NCBI GenBank assembly: GCA_030650395.1
Contig: JAUSDY010000078.1
Location: forward strand, 62,001 to 126,000
Origin: Acidobacteriota bacterium
GTDB taxonomy: Bacteria > Acidobacteriota > Vicinamibacteria > Vicinamibacterales > UBA2999
Reading direction: 5' to 3'
DNA: 64,000 nucleotides
Positions 34,412 to 42,610 of the stretch are shown piece after piece. The position numbers and the translations under genes were made by a program. How positions within the stretch are numbered: position 1 is the first letter of the stretch; each line of letters opens with the position of its first letter. The notes below the pieces were generated by a model. That model was not told the DNA's origin, ran no database searches, and was given only the letters and a program-made list of their open reading frames with translations.

Positions 34412-36937
34412 ATGCGCGCCCTGCCGCCTCCTGCCCGGCTCTACGTCGGTGCCTCCATCGCTGTCGGCGCCTTGCTCGTGGTGTTTCTGGGGCCTCGCTC
34501 CACTTTCAGTAATCCACTGCTTTTCGCGGTTCTGCTGATCACGTCTGCCGTCACATCCGCGTTCAAGGTGAGCCTGCCGCTCGCCAAGAGCGGATCGACG
34601 ATGTCGGTGTCGTACGCCGTGGACTTCGCGGCGCTGATGCTGCTCGGGCCGAACGAAACGATGCTGGTGGCGGTCACCAGCGCGTGGAGCCAGTGCACCT
34701 TCCGCATGAAGGTGAAGAACCCCCACTACCGCACGCTCTTCAGCATGGCGTGCCTGGCGATCACGGTGCAGGCCGCCGGCTTCGCCTACGAAGCGCTCGG
34801 CGGCGTGCCCGGCACGCTCGCGCGCGATGTGACCGGCGTCGCCAGGCCGCTCGTCGCGGCGGCGACGGTGTATTTCATCTTCAACACCTCGCTGATCGCG
34901 ATCGCGGTGGCCCTCGCCACCAAGCAAACGTTCGTCGCCGTCTGGAACCAGAACTTCCTGTGGAGCGCGCCAAGCTACTTCGTCGGCGCCGGCGCCGCAG
35001 CGCTCGCGACCTTGGCCGTGATGACGGCGGGCGTGTGGCTGGCCATCCTGGTGACGCCGATCCTCTACCTGACCTACCGCACTTATAAGGTCTATCTCGG
35101 ACGCATCGACGACGAGCGCCGGCACGTCGAAGAAATGGCCGACCTGCACCTGGCCACCATCGAAGCGCTCGCGGGCGCGATCGACGCCAAGGATCAGACC
35201 GCGCAGTCGCACATCCGTCGTGTGCAGGTCTATGCCACCGGCATCGCGCGCGGCCTCGGGATGTCAGACATGGAAATTCAGGGCGTGAAGACCGCCGCGC
35301 TGCTGCACGACATCGGCAAGCTCGCCGTGCCCGAGCACATTCTCTCGAAGCCCGGGCCGCTCACCCAGGAAGAGTTCCAGAAGATCCGCGTGCATCCCCA
35401 GGTTGGCGCAGAAATTATCAGCGCCGTGCCCTTCCCCTATCCCGTGGCACCGCTGATCCTCAGCCACCACGAGCGCTGGGACGGCAAGGGCTATCCGCAA
35501 GGTTTGAAGAGCGAAGAAATTCCGCTCGGCGCGCGCATCTTGTCGGTGGTCGACTATTTCGACGCCCTCACGTCGGATCGCCCGTACCACCAGGCGATGA
35601 CGTTCGAGGCCGCGGTGGCGCTGCTGCAGCAGGAGGCCGGCCGCGCGCTCGATCCCATGGTGGTGCAGATGTTCGTCAAGATGATGCCCGAGATGGCCGA
35701 AGCCGCCGGCACCATCGACCACGCCACGCCGCGCCGGCTCTCGTTCGAATCGACCTCGGATCTCGGCCGCCCCGCCGTCGGCTTCCAGCCCGAGAACAGC
35801 AAGGGCAGCACGGTGTTCGAAGACATTGCGCTCGCCCATCGCGAAATCTACGCGCTCTACGAAATCGCCCAGACGATGGGCACGAGCCTTGGCGTCTCCG
35901 ACACCATGGCGCTGATCTCGTCGAAGCTCTCGAACCTCGTGCCGTTCTCGTCGTGCGCGCTGTTCCTCTTCGACGAGGAAAACGAAACGATCACCTGCCG
36001 GTTCGCCACGGGCACCGAGGCCGACGTGATCGGCACGATGACGGTGCGCGGCGGCCAGGGCCTGGCGGGATGGGTCGCCCGCAACCGCCGTCCGCTCGTC
36101 AATGCGCGGCCCAGCGCGGAGTTCGAGGCCGCCGGCATCACCAACCAGGTCACGACGCTCAAGTCGGCGCTGGTCGCACCGCTGGTGTTCAGCGATCGCT
36201 TCATCGGCACGCTGGCCGTCTATTCGCTCCAGCCGGACTTCTACACCGACGATCACCGCCGCCTGCTCGACCGCGTTAGCGAGCAGGCCTCGGCCGTGAT
36301 CCACAATTCGATCGTGTTCGAGCAGACCCAGGAGGATTCGCTGACCGATCCGCTGACCGGCCTCCCCAACACGCGCTTCATGTTCATGCACCTGACGCGC
36401 GAGCTGGCGCGAGCCGAGCGGCTCAAAGCCGAAGTCGCTCTGCTCGTCATGGACCTCGACAGCTTCAAGGAAATCAACGACAACCACGGCCACCACGTCG
36501 GTGACAAGGCGCTGCGCGAAGTCGCCACCGTCTTGCGGTCGGCCATTCGCCCGTACGACATCTGCGTGCGCTACGCCGGCGACGAGTTCATCGTCGTGCT
36601 CTCCGGCTGCGGCGCCGACGAAGCCGAGCGCAAGCGGCTCGAGCTGCAGCGCACGGTCGACGAGGTGCTGTTTGAAGCGCGGCCCGGCCGCCGGCTGCCG
36701 CTGGCCATCAGCGTCGGCGCGGCGATCTATCCGCAGGACGGCGAAACCTACGAGGCGCTGCTGGCCACGGCCGACAGCCGGATGTATCGCGACAAGGCGC
36801 GGCAAAAGCAGCGCGTGCAAGTGCAGCCCGCCGCAACGGGCACCGACGGTCTGCCGGCCGTCTCGGTGCCGCGGACGCCGGCGCCGCAGGAAATCACCGA
36901 GATCGATATCCAGCGCGCGGGCTTCGGGGTCCTGTAG
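34412..36937 (+). CDS. Membrane HD-GYP / GAF / GGDEF cyclic-di-GMP protein
   Basis: An 841-residue protein with an unusual combination. Residues 1-230 hold about six to seven membrane helices (MASE-like sensor). An HD-GYP phosphodiesterase follows at about 245-420, with HDIGK (299-303) and HHERWDGKGYP. A GAF domain covers about 475-630. A GGDEF diguanylate cyclase ends the protein at about 645-815; its signature is AGDEF (722-726), a variant that is usually active. So it could both make and break cyclic di-GMP. A terminator follows the stop codon. Confidence 0.9.
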   Translation: MRALPPPARLYVGASIAVGALLVVFLGPRSTFSNPLLFAVLLITSAVTSAFKVSLPLAKSGSTMSVSYAVDFAALMLLGPNETMLVAVTSAWSQCTFRMKVKNPHYRTLFSMACLAITVQAAGFAYEALGGVPGTLARDVTGVARPLVAAATVYFIFNTSLIAIAVALATKQTFVAVWNQNFLWSAPSYFVGAGAAALATLAVMTAGVWLAILVTPILYLTYRTYKVYLGRIDDERRHVEEMADLHLATIEALAGAIDAKDQTAQSHIRRVQVYATGIARGLGMSDMEIQGVKTAALLHDIGKLAVPEHILSKPGPLTQEEFQKIRVHPQVGAEIISAVPFPYPVAPLILSHHERWDGKGYPQGLKSEEIPLGARILSVVDYFDALTSDRPYHQAMTFEAAVALLQQEAGRALDPMVVQMFVKMMPEMAEAAGTIDHATPRRLSFESTSDLGRPAVGFQPENSKGSTVFEDIALAHREIYALYEIAQTMGTSLGVSDTMALISSKLSNLVPFSSCALFLFDEENETITCRFATGTEADVIGTMTVRGGQGLAGWVARNRRPLVNARPSAEFEAAGITNQVTTLKSALVAPLVFSDRFIGTLAVYSLQPDFYTDDHRRLLDRVSEQASAVIHNSIVFEQTQEDSLTDPLTGLPNTRFMFMHLTRELARAERLKAEVALLVMDLDSFKEINDNHGHHVGDKALREVATVLRSAIRPYDICVRYAGDEFIVVLSGCGADEAERKRLELQRTVDEVLFEARPGRRLPLAISVGAAIYPQDGETYEALLATADSRMYRDKARQKQRVQVQPAATGTDGLPAVSVPRTPAPQEITEIDIQRAGFGVL

Positions 36938-36967
36938 GACCGAGTTCAAGAGAGATTCACAGGAGAC

Positions 36968-37016
36968 CAGGAGGTCAGGAGAAATATTTTCTTCTGATCT
37001 CCTGGCCTCCTGTTTT
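36968..37016 (+). terminator. Intrinsic terminator after the HD-GYP/GGDEF gene
   Basis: CAGGAGGTCAGGAGA (36968-36982) pairs with TCTCCTGGCCTCCTG (36998-37012), a 15-bp stem with one G-T wobble and a 15-base loop, then TTTT. CAGGAG/CTCCTG units are repeated beyond the stem. Confidence 0.65.
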
Positions 37017-37063
37017 GTTCTTCTGGCCTCCTGTTTATTCTTCCGGACTGTTACGATCACGCG

Positions 37064-37816
37064 GTGATCACGTTTCCGGTTCGCGAGGTGTTATTCGCGA
37101 CCCCCCGCGCGCGCGGCATCAGCCTCGACCTTGGCGACCAGGCGTTCCTGTTTTCCGCCGGACAGGCGGTCATGGTCGGCCTGAACGGCTCGCCGTTGCG
37201 GAAGCCGTACTCGATCGCGTCGGCGCCATGGGAAGTGGCGAAAACCGGCGTCATGCAGCTGCTGATTCAGATTGACGACAGCGCGCTCGACCCGCACCTG
37301 GAGCGCGCGACCCCGGGCACGCGGGTGGACGTCGAGGGCCCGTTCGGCACGTTCGGGCTGCCGGCCGGCCAGTCGGAGCCGCTGCTGTTCGTCGCGGGCG
37401 GGACCGGCATCGCTCCGCTGCGGTCGATGTTGATGGAGCGGCTGCTGCGCGGCGGCGCGGCGCCCGCCTTCGCCAAGGCTTCCACCTCCGCCAAGGCTAC
37501 GGCGGACAGGTCGGCGGGGCAGGCTATCAGCGTGATCTATTCAGCCAGGTCTCCGGAAGAGTTTGCCTTTCGATCCGAGCTGGATGCGCTGGAGAAGGCC
37601 GGGCGCATCACCGCGCATTTCACGGTGACCCGCGATGAAGGCGGCGCCTGGCCAGGACGACGGGGCCGGATCGACCACGCGCTCGTCGAGAAGGCCTTGC
37701 CTTCGCCCGAAGCGCGCTGTTTGATCTGCGGGCCCCCGCCGTTGGTGACCGACACGAGCGAGCTGTTAGTGAGGTTGGGCGTGAAGCGCGATCGGATTCT
37801 TACGGAACAATACTAG
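37064..37816 (+). CDS. FAD/NAD(P)H ferredoxin-reductase-like flavoprotein
   Basis: A 250-residue FNR-type reductase. The FAD site is PLRKPYSIASAP, the phosphate-binding GTRVDVEGPFGTFGL and the NAD(P) site FVAGGTGIAPLRSMLME, ending CLICGPPPLVTDTSELL. No [2Fe-2S] motif is present, so it needs a partner. An internal AAPAFAKASTSAKATADRSAG stretch is not family sequence: it comes from a CCGCC-rich dispersed repeat (37466-37527) that also occurs in the S9 peptidase gene. Start is GTG. It may be an electron-transfer subunit or a flavohaem-type reductase. Confidence 0.8.
   Translation: MITFPVREVLFATPRARGISLDLGDQAFLFSAGQAVMVGLNGSPLRKPYSIASAPWEVAKTGVMQLLIQIDDSALDPHLERATPGTRVDVEGPFGTFGLPAGQSEPLLFVAGGTGIAPLRSMLMERLLRGGAAPAFAKASTSAKATADRSAGQAISVIYSARSPEEFAFRSELDALEKAGRITAHFTVTRDEGGAWPGRRGRIDHALVEKALPSPEARCLICGPPPLVTDTSELLVRLGVKRDRILTEQY
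37466..37527 (+). repeat. Dispersed GGCTACGGCGGACAGGTCGGCGGG repeat
   Basis: In-frame copy in the flavin reductase gene; GCTACGGCGGACAGGTCGGC also occurs at about 50380 in the S9 peptidase gene, where it is again translated. Confidence 0.65.
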
Positions 37817-37890
37817 TCGCGGAACTAAAGTTCCGCGCTACACCGCCGCTACACCTCATGGGCGTAGCGCGGACCTTCAGGTCCGCGGTT
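37816..37890. repeat. Palindromic GCGGAACTAAAGTTCCGC / GGACCTTCAGGTCC pair
   Basis: Two related palindromes, the second with GACCTTCAGGTC in the centre and the same GTAGCGCGGA flank as at 1896-1976. They lie between convergent genes and could act as a terminator. Confidence 0.7.
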
Positions 37891-37894
37891 TCCA

Positions 37895-38668
37895 CTACAT
37901 GCCCAGCACGTGGAAACCGGCGTCGACCATCAGCACTTCGCCGGTGATCGCCTTGCCGGCATCGCTCAGCAGGAACGCGGCGGCGTCACCCACCTCAGAC
38001 GAGTCGATCGCCCGGCGCAGCGGCGCTTTCTCGCGCACGACGCCGAGGATCGACGAGAAGCCGCCGATGCCCGCGGCGGCGAGCGTCTTCACCGGTCCTG
38101 CGGAGATCGCGTTGACGCGGATGTTCTCGGGTCCGAGATCCGCCGCCAGGTACCGCACCGACGATTCGAGCGCCGCCTTGGCCACGCCCATCACGTTGTA
38201 ATTCGGGAAGACGCGATCGCTGCCGAGGAAGGTCAGCGTCAGGACGCTGCCGCCCCCGCGCGCCGCCATCAGCGGCTGCGCCCCGCGCGCCAGCGCGATC
38301 ATCGAGTACGCGCTGATATCGAGCGCCTGCTTGAAGCCATCGCGCGAGGTGTTCACGAACCGGCCGGTGATGTCCTCTCGCGGCGCGAACGCGGCGCCGT
38401 GCACGACGAAGTCGAGCCCGCCGTGGTGTTCCGTGATCTTCGCGTAGACCGCGTCGATCTGCTGATCGTCGGTGACGTCGAGCGGCAACACCAGCGGACG
38501 CGGCGTCAGCGTGTCGGCGAGCTCGCCGACATGCTCTTCGAAGCGGCCCTGATAGGTGAGCACGAGGGTGGCGCCCGCCTTCGACGTGGCTTGCGCGATG
38601 GCCCAGGCCAGCGAGCGATGGTTCGCCACGCCGACAATCAGGCCAACCTTCCCGGTGAAATCCGCCAT
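37895..38668 (-). CDS. fabI: Enoyl-ACP reductase FabI
   Basis: The 257-residue SDR enzyme reduces enoyl-ACP in fatty-acid synthesis, the triclosan/isoniazid-type target. The FabI-type start (GKVGLIVGVANHRSLAWAIAQA) and catalytic YNVMGVAK (Tyr157, Lys164) are clear. The tyrosine at the position of E. coli Tyr146 is Phe (LTFLGS), a change worth noting because that residue shapes substrate positioning. The start codon overlaps the upstream gene's stop as TGATG. Confidence 0.93.
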   Translation of the reverse strand: MADFTGKVGLIVGVANHRSLAWAIAQATSKAGATLVLTYQGRFEEHVGELADTLTPRPLVLPLDVTDDQQIDAVYAKITEHHGGLDFVVHGAAFAPREDITGRFVNTSRDGFKQALDISAYSMIALARGAQPLMAARGGGSVLTLTFLGSDRVFPNYNVMGVAKAALESSVRYLAADLGPENIRVNAISAGPVKTLAAAGIGGFSSILGVVREKAPLRRAIDSSEVGDAAAFLLSDAGKAITGEVLMVDAGFHVLGM

Positions 38669-39381
38669 CAGTGATTTTTCTTGCCGCCGCGCCTGCGGCG
38701 TCCGCCGCCATGCCCCTGAGGCGCACCGTTCGAGCGGCCGTCGCCCTGCGATTGCGCATGCGGATCGCGGAAGCGCATCGGGCCGACGTTATTGTCCTGG
38801 CCGCCGCCCGCAGGACGCCGCCGGCGGAACTTGCCCTGGCCACCCGCTGCGTGACGCTGCGCGCCGTTGTTGCGGCCGCGGTTATTGAGCGTTTGAATCG
38901 TGAATTCCGGCATCGCGCGCGGTGTCGGCGTCGCGCCTTCGATTTTCGGGAACTGCGCGCGGATCAAGGGACGGCGAACCGGGCCTTCTTCGCGATCTTC
39001 GTCGAGAGGCGATTCGGTTTCGGTGAGGGGAATTTCGGAAACAAATGCCGGCGGCGCCACGGGCGGCGGCGGTTCGGGGGGGGAGGCGGCGAGCGGATCG
39101 GCCGCGGTCGCCGCCGCTGCGGCGGCCGGCGGGGAGTGCGGCCGCCCGCCCGGGCCCTGCATGGTGTCGAGCACCTGGGTGAACAGCGCCGGCGGCTGCG
39201 TCTTGCGACGCGGCGCGGGCACCTTCGCCTCTTTGTATTCGTGCTCGGCGTCGCAACTGCCGCAACGCGTGCGTCTGATTTCGTCGTCGATCATCGCCAC
39301 GATAGCGTGATCGGTAATGCGGCGCTCGCGTGGACAGTAATCGTCCAGCACGTCACCCGGCCGGAACCGGCGGTCTTGCAT
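38668..39381 (-). CDS. Zn-ribbon and RGG-rich protein of unknown function
   Basis: A 237-residue protein I cannot name. The N-terminal 50 residues look like a zinc ribbon or domain (DDYCPRERRITDHAIVAMIDDEIRRTRCGSCDAEHEYKEAK, three cysteines in two clusters). A Pro/Ala-rich linker follows, and the C-terminal 70 residues are Arg/Gly/Asn-rich (RRRRPAGGG, GHGGGRRRRGGKK), as in RNA-binding tails. It is translationally coupled to fabI. Confidence 0.65.
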   Translation of the reverse strand: MQDRRFRPGDVLDDYCPRERRITDHAIVAMIDDEIRRTRCGSCDAEHEYKEAKVPAPRRKTQPPALFTQVLDTMQGPGGRPHSPPAAAAAATAADPLAASPPEPPPPVAPPAFVSEIPLTETESPLDEDREEGPVRRPLIRAQFPKIEGATPTPRAMPEFTIQTLNNRGRNNGAQRHAAGGQGKFRRRRPAGGGQDNNVGPMRFRDPHAQSQGDGRSNGAPQGHGGGRRRRGGKKNH

Positions 39382-39463
39382 GCAACTCCCCCGAAAATCC
39401 GACTAGCTGCCCCGCCAGGGCCAAGTCGGAAACAGTCGTCACTTACGTCGAACTACAGTCCAT

Positions 39464-39489
39464 GGGCCGTTAACGTTCAAAAACGGCCC
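39464..39489. promoter_or_regulatory. Hairpin in the 180-base gap after argH
   Basis: GGGCCGTT (39464-39471) and AACGGCCC (39482-39489) form a perfect 8-bp inverted repeat. It could be a terminator of argH or part of the leader of the Zn-ribbon gene, both on the minus strand. I see no other feature between 39382 and 39561. Confidence 0.4.
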
Positions 39490-39561
39490 GGACATTCATG
39501 TAGAGGGCGGGAAGCGCCTGATCGGTCGGTAGACCGGAAAGCACAGGGCAAACGGAATATA

Positions 39562-40950
39562 TCAAAGGGATGCTCCGCGGGCAAGCCACGCCCGTGTTTC
39601 GGCCAGGGCGGCCCCCACGGCATCCGGATGTGTGGACTGGGGGGTGGTTCGCGCCCGGACCGACGCGGCCGCCGTGACCTTCGCCTTGACGTCGTCGCCA
39701 AAGAGGGCGCTCGACTCGCGCCATTCCGCCAGCGAGAGCGCCTCGAAATCGCGCCCTTCGGTGAGCAGGCGGCGCACCAGCGCGCCGACCACTTCATGGG
39801 CCTGGCGAAACGGCATGCCGCGCGCGACCAGGTAGTCGGCGACGTCGGTCGCCAGCAGCAGGCCCGATGCGGCGCGCCCCGTGCGTTCGGGATGCAGCGT
39901 GAGCTTGCCGATCACCGCGGCCGTGGCGTCGAGAGAAACGGCGAGCGTGTCTTCAGCGTCGAAGAGCGGTTCCTTGTCTTCCTGCAGGTCCTTGTTGTAC
40001 CCGGTCGGCAGCCCTTTCATCGTGACGAGGAAACCGGTGAGGTGCCCAATCGCGCGTCCAGCCTTGCCTCGCACGAGCTCGAGCGGATCCGGATTTTTCT
40101 TCTGCGGCATCATGCTGCTGCCGGTGGCCGACGAATCGGCCAGCTCGAAGAATGAGAATTCCTCGCCGGTCATCAGGATGAAGTCTTCCGCGATCCGCGA
40201 CAGGTGCACCATGCACAGCGACACGGCGTGCAGGAAGCTGACGGCGAAGTCGCGATCCGACGAGGCGTCCATGCTGTTGGCGACCACGCGCGAGAAGCCA
40301 AGCGCCGTGGCGAGCGCGGCGGTATCGACGGGATAGCCGGTGCCGGCGATCGCGCCGGAGCCGAGCGGCAGCGCATCCGCCTCGTCACGCGCGTGTTCGA
40401 GGCGGGCATGATCGCGACGCAGTGCCGCGGCGTGGCTCAACAGAAAGTGCGAGACCAGCACGGGCATGGCGCGGCGCATATGCGTGTACGACGGCATCAG
40501 GGCGTCGCCGGCACGCTCGGCTTGATCGGCAAACGCCGCGATCGCCGCGCGCAGCCGCTGTTGGAGGAGCGGGATGCGGCGCCGCAGATACAGCCGGAGA
40601 TCCACCGACACTTGCTCGTTGCGGGACCGGCCGGTGTGCAGACGGCGGCCCGCATCGCCGATGCGCGCGACCAGCTGGCGCTCGACGAAGCTGTGCACAT
40701 CCTCGTCGTCGCCATTCACCCACGATGGATCGTTCCGGCCGTGTTCGAGGATCTCGGTCAGCGCGGTGGCAATCGCCCTGGCATCTGCCGCGTCCAGCAC
40801 GCCCGCGCGGGCCAGGGCGCCGGCCCACGCCAGGCTGCCGGCGACATCGTCTTCGAAGAGGCGGCGATCGAACGGAAACGACACGCCGAAATCGAACGCC
40901 GCAGGATCGGGAGCGGAATCAAAACGGCCAGACCATAAATGCTGTGACAT
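39562..40950 (-). CDS. argH: Argininosuccinate lyase
   Basis: The 462-residue enzyme splits argininosuccinate into arginine and fumarate. The signature GSSMMPQKKNPDPLELVRGKAGR is complete, as are LHTGRSRNEQVSVDLRLYLR and SYTHMRRAMPVLVSH. It is close to the argG-like gene upstream, which ends 38 bases before it in a GGGGTTCA tandem repeat. Confidence 0.95.
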   Translation of the reverse strand: MSQHLWSGRFDSAPDPAAFDFGVSFPFDRRLFEDDVAGSLAWAGALARAGVLDAADARAIATALTEILEHGRNDPSWVNGDDEDVHSFVERQLVARIGDAGRRLHTGRSRNEQVSVDLRLYLRRRIPLLQQRLRAAIAAFADQAERAGDALMPSYTHMRRAMPVLVSHFLLSHAAALRRDHARLEHARDEADALPLGSGAIAGTGYPVDTAALATALGFSRVVANSMDASSDRDFAVSFLHAVSLCMVHLSRIAEDFILMTGEEFSFFELADSSATGSSMMPQKKNPDPLELVRGKAGRAIGHLTGFLVTMKGLPTGYNKDLQEDKEPLFDAEDTLAVSLDATAAVIGKLTLHPERTGRAASGLLLATDVADYLVARGMPFRQAHEVVGALVRRLLTEGRDFEALSLAEWRESSALFGDDVKAKVTAAASVRARTTPQSTHPDAVGAALAETRAWLARGASL

Positions 40951-40951
40951 G

Positions 40952-40998
40952 TCGGTTCAGGGGTTCAGGGGTTCAGGGGTTCAGAGGTTCAGGGGTTC
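40952..40998. repeat. GGGGTTCA tandem repeat
   Basis: Five or six 8-base units (one GAGGTTCA variant) span the argG-like stop codon and the gap to argH. Confidence 0.75.
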
Positions 40999-42044
40999 GC
41001 CGATCGGCCCACCACACGACAGTCGCCCTTGAAGAGGCGGATGCGGACCGTGCCGGTCACGCCGGATTGCACGGCTCCGACCGAGGCGTCGAGCGCCGAG
41101 CGGAGACGATCGAACCAGTCGCCGCGATCGATCGCGTCGGCGTAGGTGCTCGAGAGCGTGCGCAGGAAGCGGTCGACGTTATCGGACGACACGAAGCGCT
41201 CGAGCTCGGAATGCGCCAGGTGCAGCACGGCGGCCGCAGGCGCCTCGTAGACGGCGCGGGATCGGCTACCGTCCGAGTGGTTCTTGACGCGCTCGAGCCG
41301 GCCGCAGCCATGCTCGCCGGCAATCGTCGAGAGACTTTCGATCAGCTCAACGAGCGGCATCACGACGCCGTTGATGCCGGTTGGCGCGCCGTGCTCGAAC
41401 GAGATCGCCACCGTCGCGGGTTGCGCGGGCGTCTGGGCCAGCGGCCGCGTGATCTTGAACAGCGTTTCCGGCGCCTCTTCAGCCGCGTCGTCGCCGCGCC
41501 GCCCAATCGTTCGGCCCCACAGGTTATCGTCGACCCGTTCTTCAGTCAGGCCCGCCGATGAAATGCCAAGGCGATCGGCATAACCGGCAATCGCCGCATT
41601 GGCCAGGCCCCATTCGTCGACGAGCGCGAGCTCGGTCAGCGAGGGATCGAGCGCGCGCAGCGGCCTGGCGAGGCGAACGCGATCGCGGCCCGAGCAGCCG
41701 TGCGCGACGATGGTGGCGTTTTCGAGGCGGGCGATCTCGGCGAGCTTCTTCGCGATCATCGGGCGGCCGAGCGCGGTCGCCATCGGGTAGCGCCCCTCAG
41801 ACAGCGCATCGGCCTTCAGCGTCGGCAGCACGAAATCACGGACGAACTCTTCGCGGGTGTCGAGCACGTGGCTGCGGATCGCGCCGGACGCCATGGCGCG
41901 TTCACGCACCGCGACCAGATCGGCCGACTGGCCCAGGTCGAGCGTGACGGTTATGACGTCGGCATCGCCGCGCTCGACCAGCCATGGAATGGCGACCGAC
42001 GATCGCAGGCCCCCCGAGTACGCAAGCACAATCGATTTCTTCAT
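40989..42044 (-). CDS. Divergent argininosuccinate synthase-like protein (ArgG)
   Basis: The gene sits where argG should be, between argR and argH, and the protein (351 residues) shows the ArgG outline: KKSIVLAYSGG at the start, VDEWGLANAAIAGYADRLGI, and GVVMPLVELIESLS. Several core residues of the family are changed. The PP-loop SGGLDTS is SGGLRSS. The aspartate-binding HGCTGKGNDQVRF segment is HGCSGRDRVRLA. It is also about 50 residues shorter than usual. Either this is a remodelled enzyme, or it has lost activity. No second ArgG is in the window. Confidence 0.7.
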   Translation of the reverse strand: MKKSIVLAYSGGLRSSVAIPWLVERGDADVITVTLDLGQSADLVAVRERAMASGAIRSHVLDTREEFVRDFVLPTLKADALSEGRYPMATALGRPMIAKKLAEIARLENATIVAHGCSGRDRVRLARPLRALDPSLTELALVDEWGLANAAIAGYADRLGISSAGLTEERVDDNLWGRTIGRRGDDAAEEAPETLFKITRPLAQTPAQPATVAISFEHGAPTGINGVVMPLVELIESLSTIAGEHGCGRLERVKNHSDGSRSRAVYEAPAAAVLHLAHSELERFVSSDNVDRFLRTLSSTYADAIDRGDWFDRLRSALDASVGAVQSGVTGTVRIRLFKGDCRVVGRSANP

Positions 42045-42050
42045 ACGGCG

Positions 42051-42503
42051 TTATTCATCCGCGAACGCCTGGAGCCTCTTGACGACCGCCAGCGCGTTCT
42101 TCGGGTCGCGCGCGATGATCAAAATAGTGTCGTCACCCGCCAGGGTCCCCACGACCTCAGGCAGCTTGGCCCGGTCGATGGCGAGTCCCAGCAACTGCGC
42201 CTGGCCCGGCCCGGTGCGCAACACCACGAGCTGCTGCACCGGCTCGAGCGTCACCAGGTATTCCGACAGCGCCCGGGCCAGCGTCCCGAACGCGGTGGTC
42301 TGGGGCGTATTGTCCACACTCGACGGCTGATAGGCCCCGTCGGCCGAGCGCTTGAGCAGCCCGAGCTCCTTGATGTCTCTCGAGAGCGTGGCCTGCGTCA
42401 CGGCAAAGCCGCGGGCTGCCAGCCGCTGCCGCAGCTGCTCCTGGTTACGCACGGCCTCGTGCTCCACCACGTCGAGGATGGCCGATTGACGGCGAGCCTT
42501 CAT
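42051..42503 (-). CDS. argR: ArgR/AhrC-family arginine repressor
   Basis: A 150-residue regulator. The winged helix ([47 protein letters not shown]) is the ArgR type with conserved SRD; the C-terminal hexamerisation domain includes [33 protein letters not shown], the arginine-binding GDDT. I start at MKARRQS (42503); an in-frame ATG at 42533 would add ten residues. It is between the argG-like gene and divergent argC, and likely controls both. Confidence 0.92.
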   Translation of the reverse strand: MKARRQSAILDVVEHEAVRNQEQLRQRLAARGFAVTQATLSRDIKELGLLKRSADGAYQPSSVDNTPQTTAFGTLARALSEYLVTLEPVQQLVVLRTGPGQAQLLGLAIDRAKLPEVVGTLAGDDTILIIARDPKNALAVVKRLQAFADE

Positions 42504-42563
42504 ATTTATGCGCCTAAGTGAATCAGTATACACACGAATCCAGCTGTTTATGCCCGAAAACCA

Positions 42564-42593
42564 TTGACAGAGACGAAATTATTCATGTATAAC
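42564..42593 (+). promoter_or_regulatory. Promoter of argC-B-D-A-J
   Basis: TTGACA (42564-42569) and TATAAC (42588-42593), 18 bases apart. ATTATTCATGTATAACTATTC over the -10 contains ATTCA/TATTC half-sites like ArgR boxes. The gap of 107 bases to argR on the other side has a similar TGAATC-bearing stretch. Confidence 0.6.
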
Positions 42594-42610
42594 TATTCTT
42601 TCTTACGCAT

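Noticed and set aside
34225-34413. 62-codon minus-strand frame in the gap before the HD-GYP/GGDEF gene
   Set aside because: Plausible composition, but no ribosome-binding site, no recognisable family, and it runs through the terminator hairpin at 34227-34253 and the palindrome.
40952-40998. CRISPR array
   Set aside because: The tandem units are 8 bases with no spacers; likewise the other tandem arrays in the window.
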